DNA of 64,000 nt, taken from the NCBI GenBank assembly GCA_023421675.1, contig JAEZTC010000016.1:62001-126000 (forward strand), given 5' to 3'. The DNA comes from Bacillota bacterium (lineage in GTDB: Bacteria; Bacillota; Clostridia; Acetivibrionales; JANLFN01). Both the position numbers and the translations under genes were made by a program. Numbering within the stretch: position 1 is the stretch's first letter; the number at the start of each line of letters is the position of its first letter. Of this stretch, positions 42,447-51,047 are shown piece after piece. A model generated the notes under the pieces. It worked only from the letters and a program-made list of their open reading frames with translations. It made no database searches and was not told where the DNA came from.

Positions 42447-44510
42447 TTATTTAATTTCTAGCTGTTCCGGGTTATCAAATTTATTTTTAAAACTGTTAAC
42501 ATCAATCACCGGCTCTTTGCATGCATGATTCTCGCATATATATGCAGAGGTTTTGCCGTTAATTGTATTGTAATTATTTATAAATGGGATAACTTTAGTG
42601 GTTTCTTCATCACCTGCAGCAGCATATATTACAGTGGTAAAAGGGTTGTAGTTTTTATTTATGGCATTGATAAATTCATTTCTTATATCAAATTTATTAT
42701 CTAGTACTACCACTTCTTTTGTAGATGATATAGCAAAAAGGACAGATGATAAAAAGAAACTGTGTCCCATTGGTGATGCTTTTACAGAACCACCGAAGGA
42801 GTTAAAGAGCTTTTCAGCTGTTTGTATCAGACTGCTGTTTCCTGTCAAATGGTATAACCTGATACAATTCATTGCCGCAACTGAGTTTGCTGAAGGGATT
42901 GCACCATCGTATACCTCTTTAGGACGTGTGATGAGTTTTTCACTGTCTGAACCATAAATGTAAAAACCTCCGTTTTGATTATCCCAGAATAGCTGTATCA
43001 TATTGTCAGTAAGTTCAACAGCCTTAGAAAGGTATTCTATTTTAAAGGTTGTCTGATAAAGTTCAATTAAGGCCCAAATTAGAAATGCATAGTCATCCGC
43101 ATAACCCTTGTGAGCTGTATCACCGTCACGGAACCTTGCCATAAGCCTTCCATCTGGCTTCATTATCATATTTTCAAGTAAAAACGAAACCGAGGACTCT
43201 GCAGCATCAAGATATCTGTTGTTTTGCAGTACCCTCGCAGCTATTGCAAGAGCTGCGCACATTAGTGAATTCCACGAGGTAAGAACCTTGTCATCTTTAT
43301 ATGGATGTATTCTTTTTTCACGATGATTAAACAATTTGTTTCTGCAAGCATCAGCAAAATCCAAATCTTCTTCCTTCAAATCGCATTGCAGGAGATTTGG
43401 TATGTTTTTTCCTTCAAAGTTACCATGGGGAATTATTCCATATAAGTCGGAGAATTTTTTACCGTCTTCATTGCCAAGAACATGAAATATTTCATCATAT
43501 GTCCATAAGTAAAATTTACCTTCAACACCTTCAGAATCAGCATCTTCGGCAGAATAAAACGCTCCATTTTCAGAACGCATTGTTCTTAGAACATAGTCAA
43601 ATATTTTTTCGGCAACCCTTGAATATTTCAGGTTTTTTGTCGCCTGGTATGCTTCGATATAGGCAATTGAAAGTAAAGCATTATCATAAAGCATTTTTTC
43701 AAAATGAGGGACAAGCCACCTGTTGTCAGTGGAATATCTGCTAAAACCAAAGCCGATATGGTCGAATATACCTCCTCTGTACATGGAATTAAGGGTTTTT
43801 TCAACCATTTCAAGTGCAGATGGTTCCCTATACTGGTACCAGTACCTGAGAAGAAAAAGAAGATTATGTGGTGTTGGAAATTTCGGAGACCTACTGAAAC
43901 CGCCATAATTTGAATCGTAGAAGTGCTTCAGGTTTTCATATGCCTCATGTATTATATCTTCCGAAAGACCTTGAGATTCATTTTCATCTTGCTGTAATGA
44001 TTCATTAAGTAAACCGGTTATTTTATCAGCAGATCCGGTTATAGAATTCTTGTCTTTTTTCCAGGCGGTTATAACTCTATCCAAAATTGATAGAAGTCCA
44101 GGCATACCCATTCTGTCTGACTTGGGGAAATAGGTACCTGCATAGAAGGGTTTCTTATCAGGGGTAAGTATAACTGTTAGCGGCCAGCCACCGCTGCCTG
44201 TTAAGGCTTGGCAGACGGACATGTATATATGGTCTATATCAGGCCGTTCTTCTCGGTCCACTTTTATTGAAATAAAATGCTTGTTGAGTACACGTGCTAC
44301 TTCTTCATCCTCAAAGCTTTCCCGTTCCATAACGTGGCACCAGTGGCAAGTGCTGTAGCCAATACTCAAAAATATCGGTTTATCTTCACCTACAGCTCTG
44401 GAAAAGGCTTCAGGACCCCAGGGATACCAGTCTACCGGGTTATGTGCATGCTGAATAAGGTAGGGTGATTTTTCCTGCAAAAGCTTGTTTGTATATTTAT
44501 GTTCCGGCAT
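42447..44510 (-). CDS. yyaL: YyaL/DUF255 thioredoxin-domain protein
   Basis: A 687-residue protein homologous to Bacillus YyaL and vertebrate spermatogenesis-associated protein 20. The N-terminal thioredoxin-like DUF255 domain (about 1-165) has NxLxxEKSPYLxQHAxNPVDW and the C55-H-W-C58 redox pair; the rest is an (alpha/alpha) six-barrel like N-acylglucosamine 2-epimerases and glycosidases (YGGFSRSPKFPTP, WLVPHFEKMLYDNA). The activity is not established. RBS AGGAG ahead of ATG 44510. A second, broken copy of its first 59 codons and upstream region occurs at 46 kb. Confidence 0.92.
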   Translation of the reverse strand: MPEHKYTNKLLQEKSPYLIQHAHNPVDWYPWGPEAFSRAVGEDKPIFLSIGYSTCHWCHVMERESFEDEEVARVLNKHFISIKVDREERPDIDHIYMSVCQALTGSGGWPLTVILTPDKKPFYAGTYFPKSDRMGMPGLLSILDRVITAWKKDKNSITGSADKITGLLNESLQQDENESQGLSEDIIHEAYENLKHFYDSNYGGFSRSPKFPTPHNLLFLLRYWYQYREPSALEMVEKTLNSMYRGGIFDHIGFGFSRYSTDNRWLVPHFEKMLYDNALLSIAYIEAYQATKNLKYSRVAEKIFDYVLRTMRSENGAFYSAEDADSEGVEGKFYLWTYDEIFHVLGNEDGKKFSDLYGIIPHGNFEGKNIPNLLQCDLKEEDLDFADACRNKLFNHREKRIHPYKDDKVLTSWNSLMCAALAIAARVLQNNRYLDAAESSVSFLLENMIMKPDGRLMARFRDGDTAHKGYADDYAFLIWALIELYQTTFKIEYLSKAVELTDNMIQLFWDNQNGGFYIYGSDSEKLITRPKEVYDGAIPSANSVAAMNCIRLYHLTGNSSLIQTAEKLFNSFGGSVKASPMGHSFFLSSVLFAISSTKEVVVLDNKFDIRNEFINAINKNYNPFTTVIYAAAGDEETTKVIPFINNYNTINGKTSAYICENHACKEPVIDVNSFKNKFDNPEQLEIK

Positions 44511-44562
44511 ATTGCTTCAACTCCTGTAAAATGTATTCAATTTATTATTACCCGGAATTGAA
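44333..44562. repeat. Direct repeat copy 1 (yyaL 5' end and upstream)
   Basis: About 230 bp covering the first 59 codons of yyaL and 52 bp upstream. It matches 45994-46222 over its whole length with scattered substitutions and one single-base indel. For example ACCCCAGGGATACCAGTCT is identical in both. Confidence 0.85.
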
Positions 44563-44573
44563 GTTAATAATTA

Positions 44574-45389
44574 TCAATTTGCCAATGTGTTCAATGTTCT
44601 GTTTTTTATTAAATCATCTTTTGATATATCTGGGTTAGTATACCTTTGCTTATTAATGGTTGAGCTACCAATTTCAATAGCTTTTTGAGGACACCAGTGA
44701 AAACAGGCCAAGCATTGTGTGCAATTTCTTCCCCAGTTTGGAATTTTGTCTGATGATAATTTTATGTTTTTTACCGGACATATACTCACACAAATAGAAC
44801 AATGTATACATTTATCTGTTGCTATAAATTTACTTGGAGTTTTATATATATGTTTTGCAAATGTACCAGTGATAAAACCTTGTAAATAATACTTGAATTT
44901 ATTATTCCCCTCAAGTTTTATAATACTGCGTTTATTAATATGGGCAGATATTTCTATAAGTTTTTTCTTTGAATGAAACAGCCTTTGTTTCTGGACTTCA
45001 ATAGGGTTTGTGTAATCACGAACTATAAGTGAATTTCCTGGCATATCGATGACAAATCCAGAAGAAAGCGAAAGACCAACTTTGTTTATATGTTTGCTAA
45101 GCGTGAATAAACAATGCCCAGGACCTGCATTACTTGTTGCAACAGCAAAAATGTATGGCTTTGTTTTGAATTTAATTTTTCTAACGAAATTTTTAACAAT
45201 ATCAGGGATAGTTTGAAAATAAACTGGGAAAACAAAACCTATGGCGTCTGAAGTAATCTCAATTTGATTTTGATATGTATAACAAGCTAAATCTATTATA
45301 TTGACTTTATCATTAATTTGATTTCCTAGCTGTCTTGCAATAGATAAAGAATTTCCTGTACCTGAGAAATAGTATATACTTGTACTCAT
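44574..45389 (-). CDS. EFR1-family flavodoxin-ferredoxin fusion
   Basis: A 271-residue predicted electron carrier. Residues 1-170 form a flavodoxin-like domain (YYFSGTGNSLSIARQL with the FMN phosphate loop, FVFPVYFQTIPDIV). Residues about 190-245 hold two 4Fe-4S motifs (CIHCSICVSICP and CTQCLACFHWCP). Such EFR1 proteins probably pass electrons between FMN and clusters, but partners are unknown. Its promoter shows MerR-type architecture and the MerR gene lies 75 bp upstream on the same strand. AT content is higher than in yyaL. The cassette is bracketed by the yyaL repeats. Confidence 0.88.
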   Translation of the reverse strand: MSTSIYYFSGTGNSLSIARQLGNQINDKVNIIDLACYTYQNQIEITSDAIGFVFPVYFQTIPDIVKNFVRKIKFKTKPYIFAVATSNAGPGHCLFTLSKHINKVGLSLSSGFVIDMPGNSLIVRDYTNPIEVQKQRLFHSKKKLIEISAHINKRSIIKLEGNNKFKYYLQGFITGTFAKHIYKTPSKFIATDKCIHCSICVSICPVKNIKLSSDKIPNWGRNCTQCLACFHWCPQKAIEIGSSTINKQRYTNPDISKDDLIKNRTLNTLAN

Positions 45390-45419
45390 ATTAACACCGT
45401 CCTATAAGTAATTTAGTTA

Positions 45420-45451
45420 ATTATATAGTCTGTAGTATAGTACAGTGTCAA
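45420..45451 (-). promoter_or_regulatory. MerR-type promoter of the EFR1 gene
   Basis: Read on the minus strand: TTGACA (45451-45446), 20-bp spacer, TATAAT (45425-45420). The spacer contains the dyad CTGTA/TACAG with a 6-bp centre (45430-45445). A long spacer with a central dyad is how MerR activators twist and open promoters. Confidence 0.75.
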
Positions 45452-45464
45452 TCTTTTTTTATTC

Positions 45465-45860
45465 TCAAAAGTTTTGAAGATATGTTTTTATTACAGGGCA
45501 TGTATTTGAGCTTTTTAGGTTCAGTCTTACTTTTGCAAGGGTTTCTTTCATTTTTTCTAATGTATAAATTTTTGATTGCATATCTTCAATCTTATGGTCT
45601 AATAGCTGTGAAACATCATTTAAATTAGGACTTTTGTTTTCAGAAATTTGTAGTAATGTTTTTATTTCCTCAAGCGTAAATCCTGATTCCTTAGCACTTT
45701 TAATAAAGTTTATTTTAGTTATTGTTTCTTCTGGATAAATCCTATAACCTTTTTCCGTTCTTTCAGGTGGATTAATAAGCTGAATTTTTTCATAATACCT
45801 TAGCGTTTCAATATTCACATCTGTTTTATTTGCGACTTGCTTTCTCAAATATCCTTTCAT
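45465..45860 (-). CDS. MerR-family regulator
   Basis: A 131-residue compact MerR regulator: winged helix with DVNIETLRYYEKIQLINPPER (14-34) and GYRIYPEETITKINFIKSAKESGFTLEEI, then a dimerisation coiled coil (KIEDMQSKIYTLEKMKETLAKV) and a short tail with one cysteine (NTCPVIKTYL). Its length is that of metal or redox sensors such as ZntR or CueR, but the paired cysteines of those are absent. It likely activates the EFR1 gene via the 20-bp-spacer promoter. RBS is weak (AAGAGGATTG). Confidence 0.88.
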   Translation of the reverse strand: MKGYLRKQVANKTDVNIETLRYYEKIQLINPPERTEKGYRIYPEETITKINFIKSAKESGFTLEEIKTLLQISENKSPNLNDVSQLLDHKIEDMQSKIYTLEKMKETLAKVRLNLKSSNTCPVIKTYLQNF

Positions 45861-45993
45861 ATCAATCCTCTTAAAGCAATAAAAATATAAGTCTGTACAA
45901 TTATCAAAATTACTTTTTATAATAATATATCACAAATGGAAGATGACGTTAGAAATTAATATTCTGAAATATTATAATGGTGTGAATAACTTA

Positions 45994-46170
45994 CATGGCA
46001 CCAGTGACAGGTACTGTAGCCAATACTTAGAAATATTGGCTTATCTTCACCTACGCTCTGAAAAAGGCTTCGGGACCCCAGGGATACCAGTCTACCGGGT
46101 TATGTGCATGCTGAAGAAGGTAGGGCAATTTTTCCTGCAAAAGCTTGTTGCTATATTTATGTTCCGGCAT
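45994..46170 (-). pseudogene. Truncated, frameshifted copy of yyaL 5' end
   Basis: ATG at 46170 and the next about 59 codons match the start of yyaL, including its upstream ribosome site (AGGAG). One base is missing relative to the intact copy (TACGCTCTG versus TACAGCTCTG), breaking the frame, and similarity stops at 45994. It is part of the 230-bp direct repeat and cannot make a working protein. Confidence 0.85.
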
Positions 46171-46222
46171 ATTGATTCACTCCTGTAAAATGTATTCGAT
46201 TTATTATTACCCATAATTGAAG
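45994..46222. repeat. Direct repeat copy 2 (partner of 44333-44562)
   Basis: Second copy of the yyaL 5' segment in the same orientation. About 1.43 kb, holding only the EFR1 and MerR genes, separates the two copies. Confidence 0.85.
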
Positions 46223-46425
46223 AATTTAAAGAAGAAAACGGAGAATTGTTTTTCGGTTATTTTTAATGAGTCAGGGTATTGAAGGCATTGTTGTCATTGA
46301 TATTTACTGCTTCAAAAAAATAAAGTTGACTTTATATCAGCCTAAAGAGATAATATCTTGAGTTTTGTTTTTTTTGGAATATTTTGATAAGAATCTTCTT
46401 AATTGCATGTTATAAGGAGGACAAA

Positions 46426-47295
46426 ATGAAAGTATTAGTATTGGGAGGTACTCGATTTTTTGGTGTACATTTGGTCAATTCTTTATTAAGTAAAAGTCAT
46501 AATGTTACAATTGCTACAAGGGGAAAGGCAAATGATAAGTTTGGGGAAAAAGTTGAGAGGATTATTATTGAACGTACCAGCCCAGACAATTTAGCTAAAG
46601 CTCTAAGTAATCAATATTTTGATGTTGTTTGTGACAATCTCGCGTACTGTTCTAATGATGTTAAATATTTGTTGGATAGTTTAAAGTGTGGCAGGTATGT
46701 TATGACCTCTTCGGCATCTGTTTATATAAACCAGCATCTTCAAACAAAAGAAAGTGAGTTTAATTCGCTTTCCTACCCCCTTAAGTGGTGCTCTCGGAAA
46801 GATTACCCCTACGACGAAATAAAGCGTCAAGCAGAATGTGCATTGTTTCAAGCATATCCCAAGTTTCCAGCAGTTGCCGTTCGTTTTCCTTATGTTATTG
46901 GTGAAGATGACTATACGCAAAGATTTTTCTTTTATATCGAACAGACTATAAAAGGGAACCCAATGAATATAGATAATTTAAATGAGCAAATAAGTTTTTT
47001 AAGGTCTACAGAAGCAGGTGATTTTCTTGCGTGGATAGCAGAACATAAATATACTGGCTCTATTAATGGTAATAGTATTGGTACTATTTCGTTACAAGAA
47101 GTAATTAGTTATATTGAGCAAAAGACTGGAAAGAAAGCAGAATTATCCGCTAAAGGAGTAAATGGTACATATAATGGGCAAAAGTCGTTTAGTCTTGATA
47201 ATACATATGCTAATAACTTAGGCTATCATTTTAATGAATTAAAAGGGTGGATTTATGAATTAATAGACAGATATATCAATAAAGTTAATTCTTGA
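46426..47295 (+). CDS. NAD-dependent epimerase/dehydratase-like protein
   Basis: A 289-residue extended SDR-like protein. Rossmann opening VLVLGGTRFFGVHLV (3-17) and a YDEIK stretch that fits the YxxxK catalytic pair; relatives include isoflavone-reductase-like and RNA-binding epimerase-like proteins. The substrate is not apparent. ATG at 46426 follows AAGGAGG by six bases; an upstream ATT/ATA-rich extension is not needed. Stands alone in the accessory zone; the 255 bp before it show nothing further beyond AT-rich sequence. Confidence 0.8.
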   Translation: MKVLVLGGTRFFGVHLVNSLLSKSHNVTIATRGKANDKFGEKVERIIIERTSPDNLAKALSNQYFDVVCDNLAYCSNDVKYLLDSLKCGRYVMTSSASVYINQHLQTKESEFNSLSYPLKWCSRKDYPYDEIKRQAECALFQAYPKFPAVAVRFPYVIGEDDYTQRFFFYIEQTIKGNPMNIDNLNEQISFLRSTEAGDFLAWIAEHKYTGSINGNSIGTISLQEVISYIEQKTGKKAELSAKGVNGTYNGQKSFSLDNTYANNLGYHFNELKGWIYELIDRYINKVNS

Positions 47296-47442
47296 CCCTA
47301 AAAATACTAATGCTGAGAATATTATTTAATACAAAAAGTTTCAGTATGATATTATTATTACTTAAAAGCAAAAACGATTAGTAATGCAAATTGTGTATGA
47401 AATAATAAAAGTAAAAAAATGTATTTGGAACGGGTGGAAAAT

Positions 47443-47538
47443 ATGAGCAATTGTTTATATTGTTATTCACGTTTTCTGGCTGGGATTTTAAAGAAAAAGT
47501 TACGAAGTTATATCCTATTGCATATGGTTTTGTATTAA
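47443..47538 (+). CDS. Possible 31-residue ORF
   Basis: ATG 47443 has GGGTGG six bases upstream and a short frame (MSNCLYCYSRFLAGILKKKL...) to TAA. There is no similarity I recognise. It may be chance. Nothing else is seen in the gap 47296-47584. Confidence 0.2.
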   Translation: MSNCLYCYSRFLAGILKKKLRSYILLHMVLY

Positions 47539-47584
47539 TCAATTACCATTTATAAATATACTGTTTTGGCAAGGGAGAACTATA

Positions 47585-48673
47585 ATGGAAAGTAATATAA
47601 ATGCTGTATCCAAAGGAGTACCAGATTACTTAAAATCAATGGTTGACTCTCAGATATTGAAAGCAAAAAGGTTAGAAAACTCTCATACATTAAGTTTTAT
47701 TTTCTTTACAGACCCGCATATAATTAATACTTCAAGCTTTGTAGATATTAACACCTTAAATTATATAAACAGCAAAATAGATTTGGAATTTACTGCATGT
47801 TGTGGAGATAACCTGGATAATGAAATGTCCAAACAATTTCACCTAGACACTGCGTCTAAATTAATAAGCGAAATATCTGTGGAAAAGTTTTTCACAGTAA
47901 AAGGGAACCACGATGATAATTCTATTCAATTTGAGGGCGTTGATAATATAAAGTACACGATGTTACCAAACGAACAATTTGATATTATGTTTGGTAAGTT
48001 AGAAAATATAGTAACCTTTGATACAAAAAACAAATATGGTTTGTATTATTATTATGATATTCCAGAGAATAACATAAGAGCAATTTTCCTTAACTCTATA
48101 GATATTCCATACATACCAGATTCTACTGTACCTACAGCATGGAAATATTCTGGGCAAAGTACCTATGCTTATTCCAATACCCAACTAAACTGGCTAGCCC
48201 ATATTGCTCTAAATCTACCTTCAAAAGAATGGAAAGTAATGTTTTTCACACACGTAAACCCGTTTAATGAAGGAATGATAGGAACAGATAATCTTGCTTA
48301 TAATAGTTCTATTCTTCTTGGAATAATTGATGCATTTAAAAATGGTGAAGCATATGCTCCTGAATCGACCGAAGGAGATTTTGCACAATCTGTTTCAGTT
48401 GATTTTTCATTACAAGGTAAAGGAAATGTAATAGCATTTTTCTATGGACATACACATAGCGAACAAGTGCTAGAAAGAAATTGTATTAAATTCATTAGCA
48501 CATGGAATGATTGCCCACGAAAGTCTGCAAGCAATCCTAATGCCCCGATAAGAACATCAGGTACAACATCTGAAAAATGCTTGAGTGTTGTTTCGGTAGA
48601 CTTAATTCAAAATAAAGTTTTCCTGACAAAGTTTGGCGCAGGGGATGATTTGGAAATAGATATTACATTATAA
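47585..48673 (+). CDS. Metallophosphoesterase, cytosolic
   Basis: A 362-residue calcineurin-like phosphoesterase with all five metal motifs: D43-x-H45 (FTDPHI), GD in CCGDNLDN, GNHD in VKGNHDD, the histidine in FFTHVN and GHTH in FYGHTHSE. No signal peptide or membrane helix, so it acts in the cytoplasm. The substrate (phosphodiester or phosphomonoester) is unknown. RBS AAGGGAG. Low GC, flanked by unrelated accessory genes. Confidence 0.85.
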   Translation: MESNINAVSKGVPDYLKSMVDSQILKAKRLENSHTLSFIFFTDPHIINTSSFVDINTLNYINSKIDLEFTACCGDNLDNEMSKQFHLDTASKLISEISVEKFFTVKGNHDDNSIQFEGVDNIKYTMLPNEQFDIMFGKLENIVTFDTKNKYGLYYYYDIPENNIRAIFLNSIDIPYIPDSTVPTAWKYSGQSTYAYSNTQLNWLAHIALNLPSKEWKVMFFTHVNPFNEGMIGTDNLAYNSSILLGIIDAFKNGEAYAPESTEGDFAQSVSVDFSLQGKGNVIAFFYGHTHSEQVLERNCIKFISTWNDCPRKSASNPNAPIRTSGTTSEKCLSVVSVDLIQNKVFLTKFGAGDDLEIDITL

Positions 48674-48776
48674 TAGTATAAAATAAAAAGCCATAATATT
48701 GCATTTGTGATCCATCCACAATGTAAAATTATCAATAACACAGGAAGTCTTTTTGAAAGATTCTTGCTAAAAGTGT

Positions 48777-48829
48777 TTGACATTAATATATAGGTATATT
48801 ATGATGTTGTTTAATACTTCATATATGAA
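48777..48829 (+). promoter_or_regulatory. marR promoter with palindromic operator
   Basis: TTGACA (48777-48782), 17-bp spacer, TATGAT (48800-48805), then the perfect 12-bp palindrome TTCATATATGAA (48818-48829) at about the +7 position of the transcript. The same palindrome recurs at 49292. Confidence 0.78.
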
Positions 48830-48847
48830 ATAAAGGATTAAGATATA

Positions 48848-49273
48848 ATGGATAACGAACTATTAAGAAGTATCTATATAAAAATAAAAAATATATCAGA
48901 TATATCCTCGAAAGATTTTACACAAACCTTATCAGGTTGTCCAGCTACAGGAGCACAGTTTGGAGTTTTAAAAAACATAACGAAAAACGGAGCTAAAATG
49001 TCTGAACTTGTTCAAAAGGTTAAATGTGCAGCCAGTAATATGACCAGTATTATAAAAAGGATGGAGAGGGATAAATTAGTTACAACAGTTAAAAATTCAA
49101 AAGACTTGAGGGAGACATATGTGTATTTGACTGAGAAGGGAAAGAACACCCTTAAGGAAATGGATGTCTTATATCAGGAGTTTTTAATAAGGAGCTATGG
49201 AAGTCTTTCTATAGAGGAACAGAACATTCTAAACTTATTACTAGTAAAGCTTGAAGACAATTTAAACAAATAA
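48848..49273 (+). CDS. MarR-family regulator
   Basis: A 141-residue MarR protein with the winged helix (MSELVQKVKCAASNMTSIIKRMERDKLV, then the wing NSKDLRETYVYLTEKG) between N- and C-terminal dimerisation helices. A cysteine at about residue 31 (LSGCPATGAQFGVL) and one at 60 (VKCAAS) could sense oxidants, as in OhrR-like members; this is only a possibility. It probably represses itself and the next gene through the two TTCATATATGAA sites. RBS AAAGGATT. Confidence 0.9.
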   Translation: MDNELLRSIYIKIKNISDISSKDFTQTLSGCPATGAQFGVLKNITKNGAKMSELVQKVKCAASNMTSIIKRMERDKLVTTVKNSKDLRETYVYLTEKGKNTLKEMDVLYQEFLIRSYGSLSIEEQNILNLLLVKLEDNLNK

Positions 49274-49291
49274 AATTTTTTCGTTATATAT

Positions 49292-49303
49292 TTCATATAT
49301 GAA
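49292..49303 (+). promoter_or_regulatory. Second TTCATATATGAA palindrome
   Basis: Exact copy of the site upstream of marR, 77 bp before the ribosome site of the NTF2-like gene. It suggests joint control of both genes by the MarR protein. Confidence 0.7.
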
Positions 49304-49379
49304 GTAATTATTTTAATTAAATAAATAACTTATTGCTTTTAATAAAACTATCAAGAAACTTCTTTTGGAGGTAAAAGAG

Positions 49380-49730
49380 ATGACTATTATGGACAGGTAT
49401 TTTGAACTTTCGGATGTAGCAGGTAATGATAAAAATGCTTTTCAGGAATTAATAGATTTATTTTCTGATCAAGCTGTTTTTCATTCTGCAGATGGGGCTA
49501 AAATGAGTGAAAAAAAAGAAATTGAAGATTTTTTTATGAATTTCTTTAACAAAAACGTGATTTTAAAGCACGTATGGGTAACAACAGAAGTTGAAAATGG
49601 ACTTGAAACTTCATGGGCTGTTGTTGGAAAACGGATAGATGGATCGATTTTTGCACTCAAAGGAGTAGATGTAGCTGAATTAAATAATAATGGCAAGATA
49701 ATTTCATTAAAAGTAAGTTTTTCTAAATAA
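49380..49730 (+). CDS. SnoaL/NTF2-like protein
   Basis: A 116-residue protein that fits the NTF2/SnoaL fold: an N-terminal helix pair (MDRYFELSDVAGNDKNAFQELIDLF), then DQAVFHSADGAKMSEKKEIEDFFMNFF and beta strands (HVWVTTEVENGLETSWAVVGKR...). Family members are small enzymes or ligand binders; no catalytic residue is clear here. ATG 49380 follows GGAGG by eight bases. Likely controlled by the adjacent MarR protein. Confidence 0.75.
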   Translation: MTIMDRYFELSDVAGNDKNAFQELIDLFSDQAVFHSADGAKMSEKKEIEDFFMNFFNKNVILKHVWVTTEVENGLETSWAVVGKRIDGSIFALKGVDVAELNNNGKIISLKVSFSK

Positions 49731-49888
49731 AAAATGGCAAGTCGGTTTTTAAGCATTACGCAACCTTTACATCTCAATTCCATATTACTTTTTATTAAGG
49801 TCAAGGGTCAATTCTCTTGATCTTATTTCTTTTTATTACTTTTATATTTTAGAAAATGATAAAAGTAATTAAGTTTTTTAGTTCGACC

Positions 49889-49946
49889 TTGAGTATTGTG
49901 GAAACATATAGTATAATTTAATCATTGATTAAAACAATGATTAAAT
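49889..49946 (+). promoter_or_regulatory. tetR promoter with overlapping operator
   Basis: TTGAGT (49889-49894), 17-bp spacer, perfect TATAAT (49912-49917), overlapped by the perfect 12-bp inverted repeat ATTTAATCATTG (49916-49927) / CAATGATTAAAT (49935-49946) with a 7-bp centre. Binding there would block RNA polymerase, as expected for TetR autoregulation. Confidence 0.8.
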
Positions 49947-49978
49947 CTGTGATTCGTTTTTTGGGGAGGTTGATTATC

Positions 49979-50563
49979 TTGAAATTTAGTACTAAAGATG
50001 CAAATAAGGAAAAAATTCTTGGGGTGGTTTTGAAATACATTTCTGAGAATGAAACACACCAAATTACAATAAGAGAAATAGCGCGGCTCGCAGGTGTAAA
50101 TTCCGCTGCAATTAGCTATTACTTTGGTTCAAAAGATAACCTGATACAAGAGGCTTGTAAGTATTATTATGATCTGGGAAACAGGATATTCGAGGAAATA
50201 GAATCAAATGACGATGAACCCAGGGATAAGCTGAAGCGTTTCTTTATTAATTATACTAACCATATGTTTAAGTTCCAGGGGTTTCTAAAAGCACAAATAT
50301 CCCTGTATATTAATGAAACTCAAATTCGCACAGATGTTGTTACCTGGCTGCAAAGCAATTGTAAGATTCTTTCTGATTGTATTGGTCAGGTTACAGAAGA
50401 AAAAAATCCTGAAATATTATACTTTAAATCCATTCAACTTTTATCAAGTATTGTATATCCCTTCTTACTTAATAAATACAGCTGTGCTTTTGGAGGGCTA
50501 AATTTCGGTGATGAGGCCATAAGGGCTAAGTATATTGATACAATGCTTGATGGTGTGTTATAA
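49979..50563 (+). CDS. TetR-family regulator
   Basis: A 194-residue TetR/AcrR protein. HTH: ITIREIARLAGVNSAAISYYFGSKDNLIQEA (about 28-58), followed by a ligand-binding helical domain. The frame opens earlier at 49925 but that part overlaps the operator; TTG 49979 has GGGGAGG nine bases upstream. It heads a run with flavodoxin (26 bp later) and the HXXEE gene (20 bp later), which it probably controls along with itself. Confidence 0.9.
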   Translation: MKFSTKDANKEKILGVVLKYISENETHQITIREIARLAGVNSAAISYYFGSKDNLIQEACKYYYDLGNRIFEEIESNDDEPRDKLKRFFINYTNHMFKFQGFLKAQISLYINETQIRTDVVTWLQSNCKILSDCIGQVTEEKNPEILYFKSIQLLSSIVYPFLLNKYSCAFGGLNFGDEAIRAKYIDTMLDGVL

Positions 50564-50589
50564 GGCAATATATGAAAAGTGGGGTAGAA

Positions 50590-51027
50590 ATGAAAGTTAG
50601 TGTTTTATATCACTCGATTACCGGGAATACCAAAAAAATTGCTGAAGCAATTGCTGATGAGGTCGGTGTTTATGCAGAAAATATCACACATGATTCTAAT
50701 AAGTTTACAGCTGATGTATTGTTTCTGGGTGATGGGAATTATGTAAGCAATATACATAAGGTTACGAAAGAATTGATTAAATCATTGGAAAATAAAAATA
50801 TTAAGAATATTGCTGTTTTCGGCACATATGGCGGTATGAATAATGCTAAGGCAAAAATGATTGAACTAATCAAAAATAATGGACTAAATGTATTGGATGA
50901 AAACTTTTTTTGCAAGGGTAAAGCCTGGGGAGTGCTTAATCGAAACAAACCTGGTAAAGAAGATATTGAAGGAGCTAAAGATTTTGCAAGGCACGTAATA
51001 AGAAAAATATCAAAAAACGATTTATGA
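50590..51027 (+). CDS. Flavodoxin-like protein
   Basis: A 145-residue FMN-binding protein: phosphate loop SITGNTKKIAEAI (9-21), aromatic-flanking loops GDGNYVSN and GTYGGMNNAKAK. It is a short-chain flavodoxin, a low-potential one-electron carrier. ATG 50590 follows GGGGTAG. Second gene of the TetR-led run. Confidence 0.88.
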   Translation: MKVSVLYHSITGNTKKIAEAIADEVGVYAENITHDSNKFTADVLFLGDGNYVSNIHKVTKELIKSLENKNIKNIAVFGTYGGMNNAKAKMIELIKNNGLNVLDENFFCKGKAWGVLNRNKPGKEDIEGAKDFARHVIRKISKNDL

Positions 51028-51047
51028 TGATTTGTTAAGGGGCTATA

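Noticed and set aside
45943..46188. Plus-strand reading frame of 81 codons
   Set aside because: It is the opposite strand of the duplicated yyaL fragment; a similar plus-strand frame lies opposite the intact yyaL start.
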